Shown: positions 1 through 11,355 of the stretch, piece by piece | Position numbering within the stretch: position 1 is the stretch's first letter | How the letters are laid out: each line of letters opens with the position of its first letter | Source: Plantago ovata | Taxonomy: Eukaryota; Streptophyta; Magnoliopsida; Lamiales; Plantaginaceae | DNA length: 64,000 nucleotides | Direction of reading: 5' to 3' | NCBI GenBank assembly: GCA_028274465.1 | Contig: CM051458.1 | Span: forward strand, 78,078,085-78,142,084 | The notes under the pieces: generated by a model | Databases searched by the model: none | Told to the model about the DNA's origin: nothing | What the model saw: the letters and a program-made list of their open reading frames with translations, nothing else | Position numbers and translations under genes: made by a program

Positions 1-3000
1 CTCGAGCCATGGGGACCTGATAATATCCCTGGAAGGCATCCATGAAACTCATTCTTTCAGCTCCGGCGGTCGAATCAACTAATTGATCAATTCGAGGCAA
101 CGGATACGGGTCTCGAGGGTAGTGTTTGTTGAGATTCGTGAAATCGTTCCACATCCTCCACTTTCCGTTTCCTTTTCCCACCAAGACGACGTTGCAGAGC
201 CAGTCCGAGAACTTGGTGGGTCGGATATGTCCGGCCCTGAGTAGCTTTGCCACTTCTTCGTCGATAATGAGGTTCTTCTCTCGGCTGAAGTTCCTTTGCC
301 TCTGGCTGACGGGTCTGGCTTTAGGATCCACGTTGAGCCGATGCACAATGATTCAGGATCAATTCCTCTCAAGTCCGCGGTGCCCCATGCGAAAACGTCC
401 GAATTAGCCTTTAGGAAAAGGATTAGAGTTAACTCCAAATCTTCGGGTAAGTCGGCTGCGATCTTTGTGGTTCGATTGGGCATATTTTCGAAGAGTATAA
501 GATCTCTCACTTCTGAACAGGGCTCGAGTCGTTCCTCCGAAGGGTTTGAGGGAAAGTCAAAGTGGTCCTCGCCGACGACCATGCATTGTTTCTTTGAAGG
601 TGGGGCTTCGGGGTGGTCTTCCTTGGGTGTTGTGGTCTTCGGCTGAGCCGTCGCACAATAACATTCCCATGCTTCCTTCGGGTCCCCTGATACTTCACCT
701 ACTCCCCCTTCGGTGGGGAATTTTAACTTCATGTGGTACGTGGATGCTACTGCTTGGAATTGATTGAGCCCCGACCGTCCAAAGAGGACGTTGTACCCCA
801 TAGGTGCGTCCACAACAACATATTGGCAGTTGTAAGTAGCTTTCGAAGGCTTGGTTCCGAGGGAGGTTACCAACCATATAGTTCCCAGTGGTTTGACTAC
901 ACTCCCCCCCCCCCGAAACCAGATAGCTGCGTTGAAACTTCGGAAAATCCTTGCCCTTCGATCTTCATTTTCTTCAGGGTAACGGTGGTGATGACATTCA
1001 CCGAGCTTCCTGTATCCACCAAAATCTTCCGGACGGGGAAACCCGATATCACCATCGAAATGACGAGAGGAAAGTTGGGATCCTGGTTTCGCGTGATCTC
1101 TGGGGGAGGTATGTACGATTCATCGAATACTAGAGCTTGCCTCTGTACTTCAAGGTTCCCAACGTTGAAAGTTGGAGATCCGTCCGCGTATGCATTGCGC
1201 ATCTTTCGGGCTGTGCGGTTCCTTTCCTTTCGGGAATCCCCTCAAGTAGGTCCGCCCGCTATGTATCGAATTCATCGAATATGGGTTCGTTGTCGAGATT
1301 ATCTTCGCTTGTCCTGGCCCCGTGAGATTCGAGGTATACTTCTGATTGCATCGGTAGCGGGGGGCGAACTGGGGGTCGGACCACTTCGGACTTCCGCCTT
1401 TCGATAGGCCTCACTAGGAGGACTCCATTACCATCGGTGTATTCTTCGGCGTAGCCATTCATCACAATTCTCTCCAACTCCAAGTTCAACTCGATGCATC
1501 TGTCGGTATCATGCCCCATTTGTTTGTGAAATTTGCAATACTCTTCCGAATTCTTGGTGGTGTTGGTCTCTTTGTGCTTTCTTGGCCACCGAACGAAGGG
1601 TGCCTTTTCGAACAAGGTGAAGACTTGGCGTTGCGGATAACGGATTGGCTTGAGGTTTCTTGGGGGTGGACGCTTTCGCCGTATCCTCGGTCCCTTGGAA
1701 GGTCCTTCGGTCGATCCTTTTCTTCCTTGACTTGCGCTCGGATTTTGCTGGGGCCCAGTTCCTTCGATGGGGATTTCGTTCGATCCCGTACGGGGGAGAC
1801 TTCAAACGCCAACCGGGCTTCCTTAGTCATCCTCTCCTCTTCGATGTACTTGTTCACGATATTAGACAACCCTTCTGCCGTTTCGGGCATTTCTCTTGAA
1901 ACTTCCGAAGCTAATCCTCTATTTCGGGTATTTGTGAAAAGAGCTTGCCTTCGGAAATTCATGGGATGGTCGTCGACTTGCAGAGCCACAGCGTTGAACC
2001 GTTGCCACCATCTTCGAAGTGGTTCATCCCGCTTTTGAATGATGTATTGCAAACAACTACTGGATTGTCGAGACTTTTTGTAGTCGGTGAAATATCCCAA
2101 GAATGCATTCATCAGGTCCGAATAGGGCGAATGGATCCTTCGGGCATGTTGTAATGCCATTCAGTGGCGACTCCTTCGAGAGTCCCAGGGAAAACGATTA
2201 CCATCCCTTTTCTTCATGTCCGTAGGTTTGCATCATGTTCTCGAATTTGACTCTGTGTTCGTGAGGGCAGGTTACGCTAGAATACTTGGGTAGATTCTTG
2301 GGTATCCTTCGGTCCGTGGAGATCGAGTGACTCATCAACCGAGTTGACAAGGGGTTCGGGGCTAGGCCCTTGTCTCGTCCGGGTGGTCTTTTAGATGAGT
2401 TGTACTTTCGGGCTTCCCTCTCATCTCTTCTTCGCAAATCGTCCGCGTCATAGCGGGGCCTCTTGGGTTTTTGAACTTCTTGCTTTCTTTTGTCATGGGC
2501 TCGCAACAACTCCTCGTACTTCTCCTTTTTCCTTTCGAGTGTCTTCCGATCCATGTCGGAATCATCATCATTTGAGATATCTATGGCGCGCTCGGGTATC
2601 GAGTTCGAGGTTCTCGCTCTCGCACTATGCCCTTGTCTCTGTGATTTGAACTTCTCTCGCGGGGCGTTACGACCGAACTCCCGGCACAGGTCTCCCCTGT
2701 GCTTCGTGGGGTCGAATCGCGTCCCCTTCCGGCTGGTCTTGATGTTCCCTCGGATCCTTTTGGGTGGAGGAGCTTTCCGTGAGCCTTTTCTCCGGGGGAG
2801 AATGCTTGCGGTGGCTTCGAGTGGAACCACTTTCTGTGGGTCTTTTCCTGGGAGACGAGTGTCTTTGATGGCTTCAATTGGAAGCGCTTTCCGCGGGTCT
2901 TCTTTTCTGAGGCGAGGAACGGCTTTTGGCGGGGACCTCTTCCACTGGTTTCTTCGGGGGCAAGCGCTTGTCCACCACGTTTTCGCATACGCTCCGCACG

Positions 3001-3265
3001 AGTTTAGTTAGTTGACCCTCCGTCATTAGGATTTGGGGCTCGTTCTTGGTCGGCACTTGCGTAGATGTGGCTTCCGAATGGGAAGGGGAGGCGGAGGGGG
3101 TTGGGTCTGGAGAAACTTCATCCTCCTCTCGCTCTGAGGCAATCTTCTCGGCTGTATCTTCCAAGTCTTTGGGGTTAATCAGGGGTTCTTGGTCTTTCGA
3201 GGTGGCTTCTGGTTGCATCATCGGGGTCTTCATCGCTTTCCGTTTTCCCATGGCTTTTGTCACCG

Positions 3266-3283
3266 TTCCCACAGACGGCGCCA
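3266..3283 (-). other. Primer-binding site matching tRNA-Lys(UUU)
   Basis: Read on the plus strand, these 18 bases equal the last 14 encoded bases of the tRNA-Lys at 16,776-16,848, its discriminator G and the added CCA. The position directly inside the LTR is as expected for first-strand priming. Confidence 0.85.
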
Positions 3284-3286
3284 AGA

Positions 3287-4078
3287 TGATGAGGGTAAAT
3301 CCGGTCCACGGGCTTACGACATCATCTCTCAGTCCATGGAAGCTAATGGACGGAGTAGTTTGAGTATGAATGGAACGGTAACCTGCAACAAGGGGATGAT
3401 TGGAGGGAAAGGGATCTAAGAACGACCTACCGAAGTTAGGCCGTTCCGCAACTCAATGGAGAAGAACATGTATATTATGGTTAGAGAATAGTAGAGAATA
3501 GTAGAGAATGTATGTGTGAAGACAATAAATGAGCACGTATATATATAGGATACGGGATGGGCCCCACATGTTGTCACGTGTTCTCATATCGCCGACCGAA
3601 CTGTTGAGAGTTTCGATACCCGTAACGTTCGGTACCGGGGAGCGGGCAAGGGGGAATCATACTTCGAGGGGTGAGGGCTTCGAGGGTCCAACCAGGAAGT
3701 TGCTCTTTCCTCTTCGATGGCGCTTGGCGGTTCGAGTCCCGCAAGGGTGTTCGATTCGAGGTATAGGCCACTTATTCCCACATCACAGTCGACACCCAAG
3801 AAAGCATGTGGGGTCCTCCCCGTATCCTATATATATGTCTTCATTTATTACACATGCATGATCTGTTTTTCCTCTCTCGATTATTATGCCAAAATCCACT
3901 CACTACATGACTTGCCAACTGGTCTAACTTCGTTAGACCGGAGCTAAGTCCCTTCCCCTTTAATCTTCCCTTGTTTTGCAGGTCTTTAGCTCCGCCCACA
4001 CTCAAAATACTCATTCCATCCGCTTCTATGAATCGAGAGATGATGACGTAGACCCTTGAACCGGTTTTATCTTCATCA
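3287..4078 (-). repeat. 5' LTR of the left Tat element
   Basis: It starts TGATGAGGG and ends TTCATCA, giving the short inverted termini expected of an LTR. It abuts the primer-binding site at 3,283 with a three-base spacer. The length is 792 bp. The right boundary is inferred from the terminal motif because the partner LTR is not in the window. Confidence 0.7.
3537..3836. repeat. Long inverted repeat inside the Tat LTR
   Basis: The arm at about 3,537-3,570 (AT-rich start, then GGATACGGG, then CCCCACATG) is matched in reverse complement at about 3,805-3,836, with a spacer of about 234 bases. Similarity continues more loosely outward through an AAGACA/AATAAATGA stretch. It may be a hairpin of the LTR itself or a small foldback element inserted in it. 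Confidence 0.6.
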
Positions 4079-4085
4079 ATATGTT

Positions 4086-4850
4086 TGCAGCATCATAGAA
4101 AATATTTGATGTTAACGAGTTTTCGATTAACGAGAAATTGGAATTATGGGAGGGAACTATGGAAATCGAAGGGGTTTGGACTGAGTAGATTTCAGAGGAA
4201 GTATATGGTGTGCAAGTCTCGTAGTCGTAGAAAATGATATAATATTGCTAGTATTGTCGTAGTAAATGGAAGAGAGATATGTATTAGTAAACCGTTCAAA
4301 TACTTAGGTTCTCTTATTTAAAGAGATGGAGAAATAGATAGTTAAACCAGACATGTTGATGAAATTACAAAAGTGATAGTTAAACCAGACATGTTGATGA
4401 AATTACAAAAGTGATAGTTAAACCAGACATGTTGATGAAATTACAAAAGTGATATGGAGTTGTGTGACTTAACTTTTCGTAGACGAATTGAGGATGATTT
4501 CTATCGAACATAATGAAGAAAAGTTTTTTTTTTTTTTTTAAAGTGCATGTTCTGACAGGGTATGCAGTAATACTGCAAAGGATAAATTGAGGTAGAAATG
4601 TTAGAGTTCCGAACAAAATTAGGCATATATGAGTATGCCAAAAAAGCACCACGTTACCAGGTAGAGTTGTTAGAGTTCGGCCCCTTATAAAAGCAAGTGG
4701 AAACCTCACGACTTGTAAAAGCGTCATAAATAACACTAAAGGAATAAACGAGAATCTATCTATGGAGAGAAACGCGCGGAGAAGATTGATTGATGCATGT
4801 GACTCGACGTGACTCTTTATTGGTACAATTAGTTTACCTGTTACCAATTG
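4086..4850 (+). mobile_element. Decayed LINE (L1-like) ORF2 fragment
   Basis: Plus-strand translation gives INEKLELWEG near 4,125-4,155 and KPFKYLGSLI, a stop, then RDGEID near 4,290-4,338. These correspond to the NEKLELWRE and FKYLGS(I/L)I...DGEID blocks at the C-terminal end of many plant LINE-type reverse transcriptases. In-frame stops and frame changes are frequent, so it is an old remnant. It carries an internal 38-bp triplication just after the DGEID block. The boundaries are approximate, and I saw no poly-A tail or target duplication. Confidence 0.65.
4337..4450 (+). repeat. Three tandem copies of a 38-bp unit
   Basis: Units start at 4,337, 4,375 and 4,413, each beginning GATAGTTAAACCAGAC and appearing identical. 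The unit lies inside the LINE remnant and is not a multiple of three, so it arose after the reading frame was lost or helped destroy it. Identity between units suggests recent slippage or duplication. Confidence 0.95.
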
Positions 4851-5193
4851 TAAACTTACTAGTGATCTTTAAGTGAGTGTGTATATTAAATATCAAATAT
4901 ATATAAAATAAAACAAAAACATTCACTAATATATCAAAACCATATCCCTCTTGGGAGAAGTCAAATCTATGCGACATATGACTCGATCATAAATTGAGAA
5001 TTGAATCAAACCCGATAAAGGTTCCCCAAAGGCCTAATGGTAGCAATAGAACCGTCTCAAAAGGAACCAAGAAACACAAACTAAACCGTATTGACAATTC
5101 AAAATTTAGAACCGAAATTTCCAGGTTCATGTTTTTGTGAGAAAATCAAAAAACAACAAAAATAGACTCAAGAAAATGAGTTAACATTATATG
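4851..5193. other. No gene recognised
   Basis: AT-rich DNA between the LINE remnant and the Copia element. I see no coding frame, RNA gene or repeat structure. Confidence 0.6.
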
Positions 5194-5198
5194 CTACC

Positions 5199-5516
5199 TA
5201 TCAGAAGTACCAGCATGAAAGACGGAAACAAAGCAGACAATCGCCATTGACAGAGAGTAAATAAAATGAGAGGTTTTATTGAAGTAGAAAAATGTGAATT
5301 GTACTCTGTTCATGTTCTATCTACTCATTTATATACAAACTGGGAGAGAAAACGTAAAAGAAGAAAAACACGATTTCATAACTTAAACAATTTCTATTAT
5401 ACAGCAGCAAGCTCTATTCGTCAGACCAAGTCCAGTCCTCCTTAGTTCGGCTCTGTACTTGTTCTGTCTTCTACTTGTACTGCAATGACATCTCTTTCTC
5501 TGTTCTTCTTTTGATA
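5199..5516 (-). repeat. 3' LTR of the Copia element
   Basis: 318 bp, TATCAGAAG...TTTTGATA on the plus strand. It is preceded by CTACC and flanked inward by a purine tract (TTGAGGGGGAG on the minus strand), the expected polypurine tract. Confidence 0.95.
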
Positions 5517-8500
5517 CTCCCCCTCAAGAGGTGCATAGCTATCAGTTAAGCACATCTTGGACATGAAAAACTGCATCTTGTCACTAGATAGGGCCTTGGT
5601 AAACAAATCTACAAGTTGCAAAGATGTTGGAACATATATGACTTTGATGATGCCCGCCAAGACCTTTTCTCTGACAAAATGACAGTCTATTTCCAAGTGT
5701 TTTGTGCGCTCATGGAAGACTGGATTTCTTGTAAGATGAATAGCTGATTGATTGTCACAGAAGAGTTGAACTGGTGTATTATGAATAATTCCAAAATCCT
5801 TTAACAAAGCTCTTAACCAAACAATTTCACAGCTAGTAAATGATAAGGCTCTATACTCAGCTTCTGAGGAAGAACGACTAACAGTAGCCTGTTTCTTACT
5901 CTTCCAACTAATCATAGATTTGCCTAAAAAAATACAATAACCAGATGTAGATCTCCTGGTAAAAGGGCATGATGCCCAGTCAGAATCACAGTAACCAACA
6001 AGCTCTAGATTACTAGAAGCAGACATGAAAACACCTTGACCTGGAGCATTTTTAAGATATTTTACAATTCTTAAAGCTGTTCTCATATGACGTTTAGTAG
6101 GTTTATCTAAAATTTGACTCAAGACTCCTACTGAATATGATATATCAGGTCTGGTAATATTTAAGTAAATGAGCTTACCAATGAGCTTTCTATAAATTGA
6201 AGGATCATGCAATAGTTCATTTTTCTCTGCTGTTTCAATGAGATTATGAATCTCACAATTGTGTAACTCACATTTGTGATTCTCATTATCTCCAGCTGAT
6301 GAACCAGGGACAAACTTCAAATTGAGCTCCATTGGTGTAACAACAGGTTTACAATCAGTTAAACCTGTTTCTGACAACAGATCAAGTATATACTTTCTTT
6401 GACAAACATACAAACCTTGTTTGGTTCTATGTATTTCAAGTCCAAGAAAGTATCTAACTTCACCTAGATCTCTGATTTTAAATTGTGAATGTAACTGAGA
6501 TTTAACACTCTCTATTTCTTCATTAGAAGAGTCAGTAATGACAATATCATCTACATAAACCAATAATGCAATGAAGTTGCCATTAATAGTTCTTGTGAAT
6601 AGAGAATAATCAGCTACAGGTTGAATGAAACCTAGAGAAATCAAAGTTTCAGTGAACTTAGCATTCCATTGTCTGGATGCTTGTTTCAAGCCATAAAGAG
6701 ACTTGTGAAGCTTCAGAACAGGTCTGAGCTGAGTTTGAGAGGCTTTATGGCTGCCAATGTGAATGATTAACAGCTTCAGCATATGTCTTTGGATCTTGAA
6801 GAATCATGATACTGAGTGCATATTTTCTTTCATCAGAAGACAAATGATCATATGACACGAAATCACTAATTGGATATCTAGTACCAGAGAAAAATGTGAC
6901 CACATGGTTCAACATATTCCAATAGTACCCATTCATTCTAGTGTTAGGTTGTCTATCTCTTACTGATCTTCTCAGTGGAACAGGAGAAGAACTAGTAAGA
7001 ACAGGGTCAGGTGATGAAGATGATGTGTTAGTTTGAGGAGATACAGATGATGAAGTTGATATATCTGAACCATCATTATGAGGTGAACCTAAAGAAATAG
7101 GTGAAGAGTGAAAAATGGGGGAAGATGATGATCTTGCTTGAACAGGACTGTCAAAAATGACATGTTCTTGTGCTAAAGCTAAATCATCACCTTCATCAAT
7201 GATTGACAGATCATCATGATTATCATGAAGAGAAATGTTGTCATTTAATGGTATATTTATACCAGAACTGAAATCATGACCAGTATTATGAAAATGTGAA
7301 GAACACAAGTCTTGTGCACATTCTTGAGCAGTCATAAAATCCTCATTAACATCCATATCTGTAAAAGATAAAAAAAGGAGGAGAAGTTTTGGACTGAAAA
7401 GGAAATACAGATTCTAAAAGATGAACATCTCGAGAAATAATGACTTTGTGAGATGTGAGGTTATATAATCTGTATCCTTTAATATGGGGAGGGTAACCAA
7501 TGAAAATACAAGCTTCACTATGAGGAGTGAACTTGTTTCTATGAACTTTATGAACATAACTATAACACAAGCATCCAAAAGTTTTTAAATGTTTATAAGT
7601 AGGTGCTTTGTTATAAAACAGTTCATGAGGACTCAAGTTGTTCAAATTAAGTGAAGGTATTTTATTAATCAAATATGCAGCTGTGAGTACTGCATCCCCC
7701 CAAAACTTTAAAGGAACAGAAGATTGAAATAAGAGGGCTCTGGCTACATTCAACAGGTGTTGATGTTTGCGCTCCACAACACCATTTTGTTGTGGAGTGT
7801 AAACACAACTACGTTGATGAATGATTCCCAGAGGATTTAACACAAAAGCAAGATTAAATTCAGTACCATTATCTGATATGATTGTCTTAATCAAAACACC
7901 ATATTGATTCTTGACTAACTGAATAAAATCACTAATAATGTCTTTCACATCTGACTTATATTTAAACAAATGCACCCACAGATATCTACTATAATCATCA
8001 ACTATAGTAAAAAAATAATGATGTCCATTCAAAGTACCGTGGGAATAAGGACCCCATACATCAAAGTGTACAAGTTCAAAAATAGAATTGGATACACTGG
8101 TACTAATAGGAAAAGAAATTCTTCTCATTTTTGCTTCCAAACAAGTAGTACAATCTTTCAAATTCTGACTATGGACTACAGGAGATTTTATTAGTTTCAT
8201 CCTCTGTAAAGATGGATGTCCTAACCTGTTATGCCATAAAGAAGTACTACTATGCTGAGCTCTGGGAGAAGAAGACTCAGGTACATTATTGAAAACAGTA
8301 AAAGACATTGATTGTGATGGTATTGACAAGACAAACAAAGACTTGAATCTCTTAGCGAGTCCAATCTTTGTCCCTGGAGAAACCTCCTGTAATTGACACT
8401 CATCATGAGTAAAAATGAAATGAAATTTGCATTGATCAGTAATCCTACTGCCAGACAGCAAATTAACTCGAAAGGTGGACACTAGTAACACATTATGCAA

Positions 8501-9968
8501 TGTAAGATGATCAGCAATTTTAACACTACCAGATTTAATCACATGAATCCTAGTTTTATCAGGCAGATTAACATAAGTACTGATGCATGAAACATTAGAA
8601 GTAAACAAATGCTCATCATATATAACATGGTCTGTTGCACCTGTGTCTACTATAAAATGCCCTCTAAGACTAGTCAAGATATCTTGATTTGATAAATTGA
8701 TAGAAGAAGCAAGAAATATACCTGCCATCTTGTTATGACCCTGATCATTGTTCTCACCATAAGGTACCACTGCATTGTGATCACCAGCTTGACTAGAAGA
8801 AGAACCACCAACTTGAGACTGCTCAATAGCATTCATCATGTTAGACAGATTTGACATTTGTTGCTTCATTTGTGCCAATTGATGTTGAACTTCCCCTTGG
8901 TTACTTGTGTAAATCACTTGTGAAGTACTGCCAGAAACCTGATTTGCATAATGAGGTGCTACTGCAGCTTGATATGGATTTGTGTTGCCATCTCCTTTGG
9001 CTGGCTTCTTAGTGAACTTGAATCCAGGTGGAAATCCTATCAGCCTATAGCAATTATCTCTTGTATGCCCACTCATTTTGCAGTTCTCAGGGTAAGATCT
9101 CACTTTCCTCTTAGTGTTGACAGAGTTACCAGTATTAACAGCATAAGTAGCTGTATCCCCTGACTGCACAGATTTAAGCCTTGCAACTCTTTGACCTTCA
9201 TCTTGAGCAACAATCCTGAAAGCAGCATCCACACTTGGAACATGAAGCTTATTGAGAACTTGACCTCTGATACTGTCAAAATCTGGATTAAGACCCATGA
9301 GGAATTGCAACAGCCTATCCTCATTCATGTTACAACCTGCACACTCTAGATTCCTCCTTCCATCAACACAAATACACTTTGGTATGGGCCTAAACATCCT
9401 CAGTTCTTCCCATCTACCCTTCAGCTGTGTATAGTATTGCTTAACAGTAAGACTGGTGCATAGTTGCAATGCCGAGCTGCAATAGATAAACCCTGAGCAA
9501 ATCTGGATGTGAGTGCATCTCTGTGACTTTATCCCATACATCCTTTGCATAGTCACAAAACAACACAGTTGCTTTGATTTCCTCAGACAATGAGTGAAGC
9601 AGCCATGACAATACAACATTATTACACCTAACCCAAGGCATATAGAGAGGATGATCTAACGTTGGCATCTTAACATCTCCAGTGATAAAACCTAACTTAT
9701 TTTTAAAAGCTAGATTCCTCATAAACTCCTTTCTCCAAGTCATGAAATTATCTCCAGTCAACAACATCTTACAAGCTCCAGAGGTGAGAGTTTCAGCTGG
9801 AGTAAGGAAGTAAACACTGTTTGGATCTGAAGGATCTAGGTCTACAACAGTTTTCATATCCTTTGAATTAGGACCAGAACCAGATTTCCCTAATTTTGAA
9901 CCTGAATCATCATCCTTCGCATTCAATTTCACCAAATCATCATCTACCTTATCCTCCATGATTATCAA
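5442..9968 (-). pseudogene. Copia gag-pol coding region (fossil)
   Basis: The N-terminal gag part holds LTGDNFMTWRKEFMRNL, a gag start typical of plant Copia. Further parts in element order: a zinc knuckle (CKMSGHTRDNC, near 9,045-9,085), protease core VDTGATDH (near 8,635-8,655), HNRLGHPS pre-integrase motif (near 8,220-8,240), integrase with FDVWGPY and SDNGTEF, reverse transcriptase with YVDDIVI (near 6,540-6,560), and RNase H with CDSDWASC (near 5,975-5,995). The product would form virus-like particles and copy and integrate the element. The region is interrupted about three times and is treated as a fossil. Confidence 0.92.
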
Positions 9969-10247
9969 CTACTAAAAACACTCAAAGCAACTTGAATCAA
10001 CCAAAATGACCTAAAACTTCAACACCAACACTTCACTCTCAATCAACCGAAAAACCACAGAATCAACTAGTAAACAACTCAAAAAAAAACAGCTCAGAAA
10101 CGAAGATGAACTACTCAATTGAACTCGATCGAAGCTCGAATCGAAATGAAGAGCAGTGAAGTACCTAAAAGAGCTGAAACACTGAAATTCTGCAGCGAGA
10201 TGGAAAAACCGTCTGAATAGAAAAGGCGGAAGCACTGACTGAAACCT

Positions 10248-10260
10248 GGCTCTGATACCA
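10248..10260 (-). other. Primer-binding site, initiator tRNA-Met type
   Basis: The minus strand reads TGGTATCAGAGCC immediately after the 5' LTR, the classic plant Copia primer-binding site complementary to the 3' end of initiator tRNA-Met. Confidence 0.95.
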
Positions 10261-10583
10261 TATCAGAAGTACCAGCATGAAAGACGGAAACAAAGCAGAG
10301 AATCACCACTGACAGAGAGTAAATAAAATGAGAGGTTTTATTGAAGTAGAAAATGTGAATTGTACTCTGTTCAAGTTCTATCTACTCATTTATATACAAA
10401 CTGGGAGAGAAAACGTAAAAGAAGAAAAACACGATTTCATAACTTAAACAATTTCTATTATACAGCAGCAAGCTCTATTCGTCAGACCAAGTCCAGTCCT
10501 CCTTAGTTCGGCTTTGTACTTGTTCTGTCTTCATCTTCTACTTGTACTGCAGTGACATCTCTTTCTCTATTCTTCTTTTGATA
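10261..10583 (-). repeat. 5' LTR of the Copia element
   Basis: 323 bp with the same TATCA...TGATA ends as its partner. It is followed by CTACC, the target duplication, and directly abuts the primer-binding site at 10,260. Confidence 0.95.
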
Positions 10584-10620
10584 CTACCCCCTTAATTTTA
10601 AATGTTTAATGCCATTTTAT

Positions 10621-10720
10621 TTCAATTGTTTCTAAACTAGTCACGCCCTGTAAAACAAGTACGCTCAAATTTCAATTGTTTCTAAACTAGTCGCGCCCTG
10701 TAAAACAAGTACGCTCAAAT
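10621..10720. repeat. 50-bp direct tandem duplication
   Basis: Two adjacent 50-bp units (10,621-10,670 and 10,671-10,720), each starting TTCAATTGTTTCTAAAC, differ at one base (A or G in the CGCCCTG block). It lies between the Copia element and the BAP31-like gene. Confidence 0.95.
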
Positions 10721-11355
10721 CTTCACCCAAATCTAAAATCATTGTCTCAACTATGGATACTTTCTTGCTTTGAACTAAATTTTAATGTAGTACTACTACT
10801 GTACTAGTACACGAACATTAGTCCATGTATCATGTATGTACTCTGTTCCAATATTGACTACAGAGCTCACAAGTCTCACCCATTTCTGTCCTTTTCTTTC
10901 CCATTCCGGTTTTACCCTCTTGGAAGCATGGCCGACCCACTAATTCCCTTAATCACACCACCATTAATTTAATTCAGAAAGTAAAAAACATCCCCAAAAA
11001 AAAGAGTTAAAGAAATAGTAGAAGGATTTGTTTGTTTAAAAAAAGTTCTCTCCTTTTTCCTCTCATTATACAGAGTAGAAGCCATTTTTTACAGATCTGT
11101 GAGCCTTAACCCCCTCACATTCTGCTGAAATGCTTTACCATTCCCATGTGGGTTTTAGCTTTTCTTTCCAAGAATCAAGTTTCTTTTGAGTTTACTTACT
11201 TAGCTGGCCAGGATTAAATTGATTCCAAAGATTCCCCCTTTCTCTCTTTTTTGCTCCCTCCGTTGCTGCTGCTAGTTTCTCTCAGTTGGGGTTTAGTTGT
11301 GAATTGAGTAGAATCGGAGTTTGTTTTCTGTTTTATTGTTGTTTGCAGAGAAAAG
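10721..11355 (+). promoter_or_regulatory. Upstream and 5' leader region of the BAP31-like gene
   Basis: No coding signal. The last 300 bases are pyrimidine-rich (runs of TTTCTCTC and CTCCCTCCG), as is common in plant 5' leaders. A GTTTGCAG directly before the start-codon context (AGAAAAGATG) could be the acceptor of a leader intron. No clear TATA box was picked. The boundaries are inferred from the gene position only. Confidence 0.4.

Larger units (their letters stand above)
1..4078 (-). mobile_element. Ty3/gypsy LTR retrotransposon, Tat lineage, partial (cut by left window edge)
   Basis: The element reads right to left: LTR (3,287-4,078), primer-binding site, a long gag region (about 1,490-3,284), an aspartic protease (DTGSS core near 1,000-1,025) and the start of reverse transcriptase, where the motif MDAFQGYYQVPMA runs into the left edge. 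Gag contains the hydrophobic capsid-like stretch with PLRRWWQRFNAVALQV. The long charged gag, primer-binding-site type and reverse transcriptase motif point to the Tat group; this lineage call is family knowledge plus inference. The copy is a fossil with roughly half a dozen interruptions of the coding region. The rest of pol and the second LTR lie outside the window, so age cannot be read from LTR divergence. Confidence 0.85.
5199..10583 (-). mobile_element. Ty1/copia LTR retrotransposon, full length
   Basis: Two LTRs (5,199-5,516 and 10,261-10,583) flank a 4.7 kb internal region, and the five-base target duplication CTACC is perfect on both sides (5,194-5,198 and 10,584-10,588). In element orientation the internal region gives gag, zinc knuckle, protease, integrase, reverse transcriptase and RNase H, the Copia order. 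By eye the LTRs differ at about seven substitutions and two indels in about 320 bp, so the insertion is young, on the order of a million years or less at commonly assumed plant rates. The coding region has about three breaks, so this copy looks recently inserted but not intact. Confidence 0.95.
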
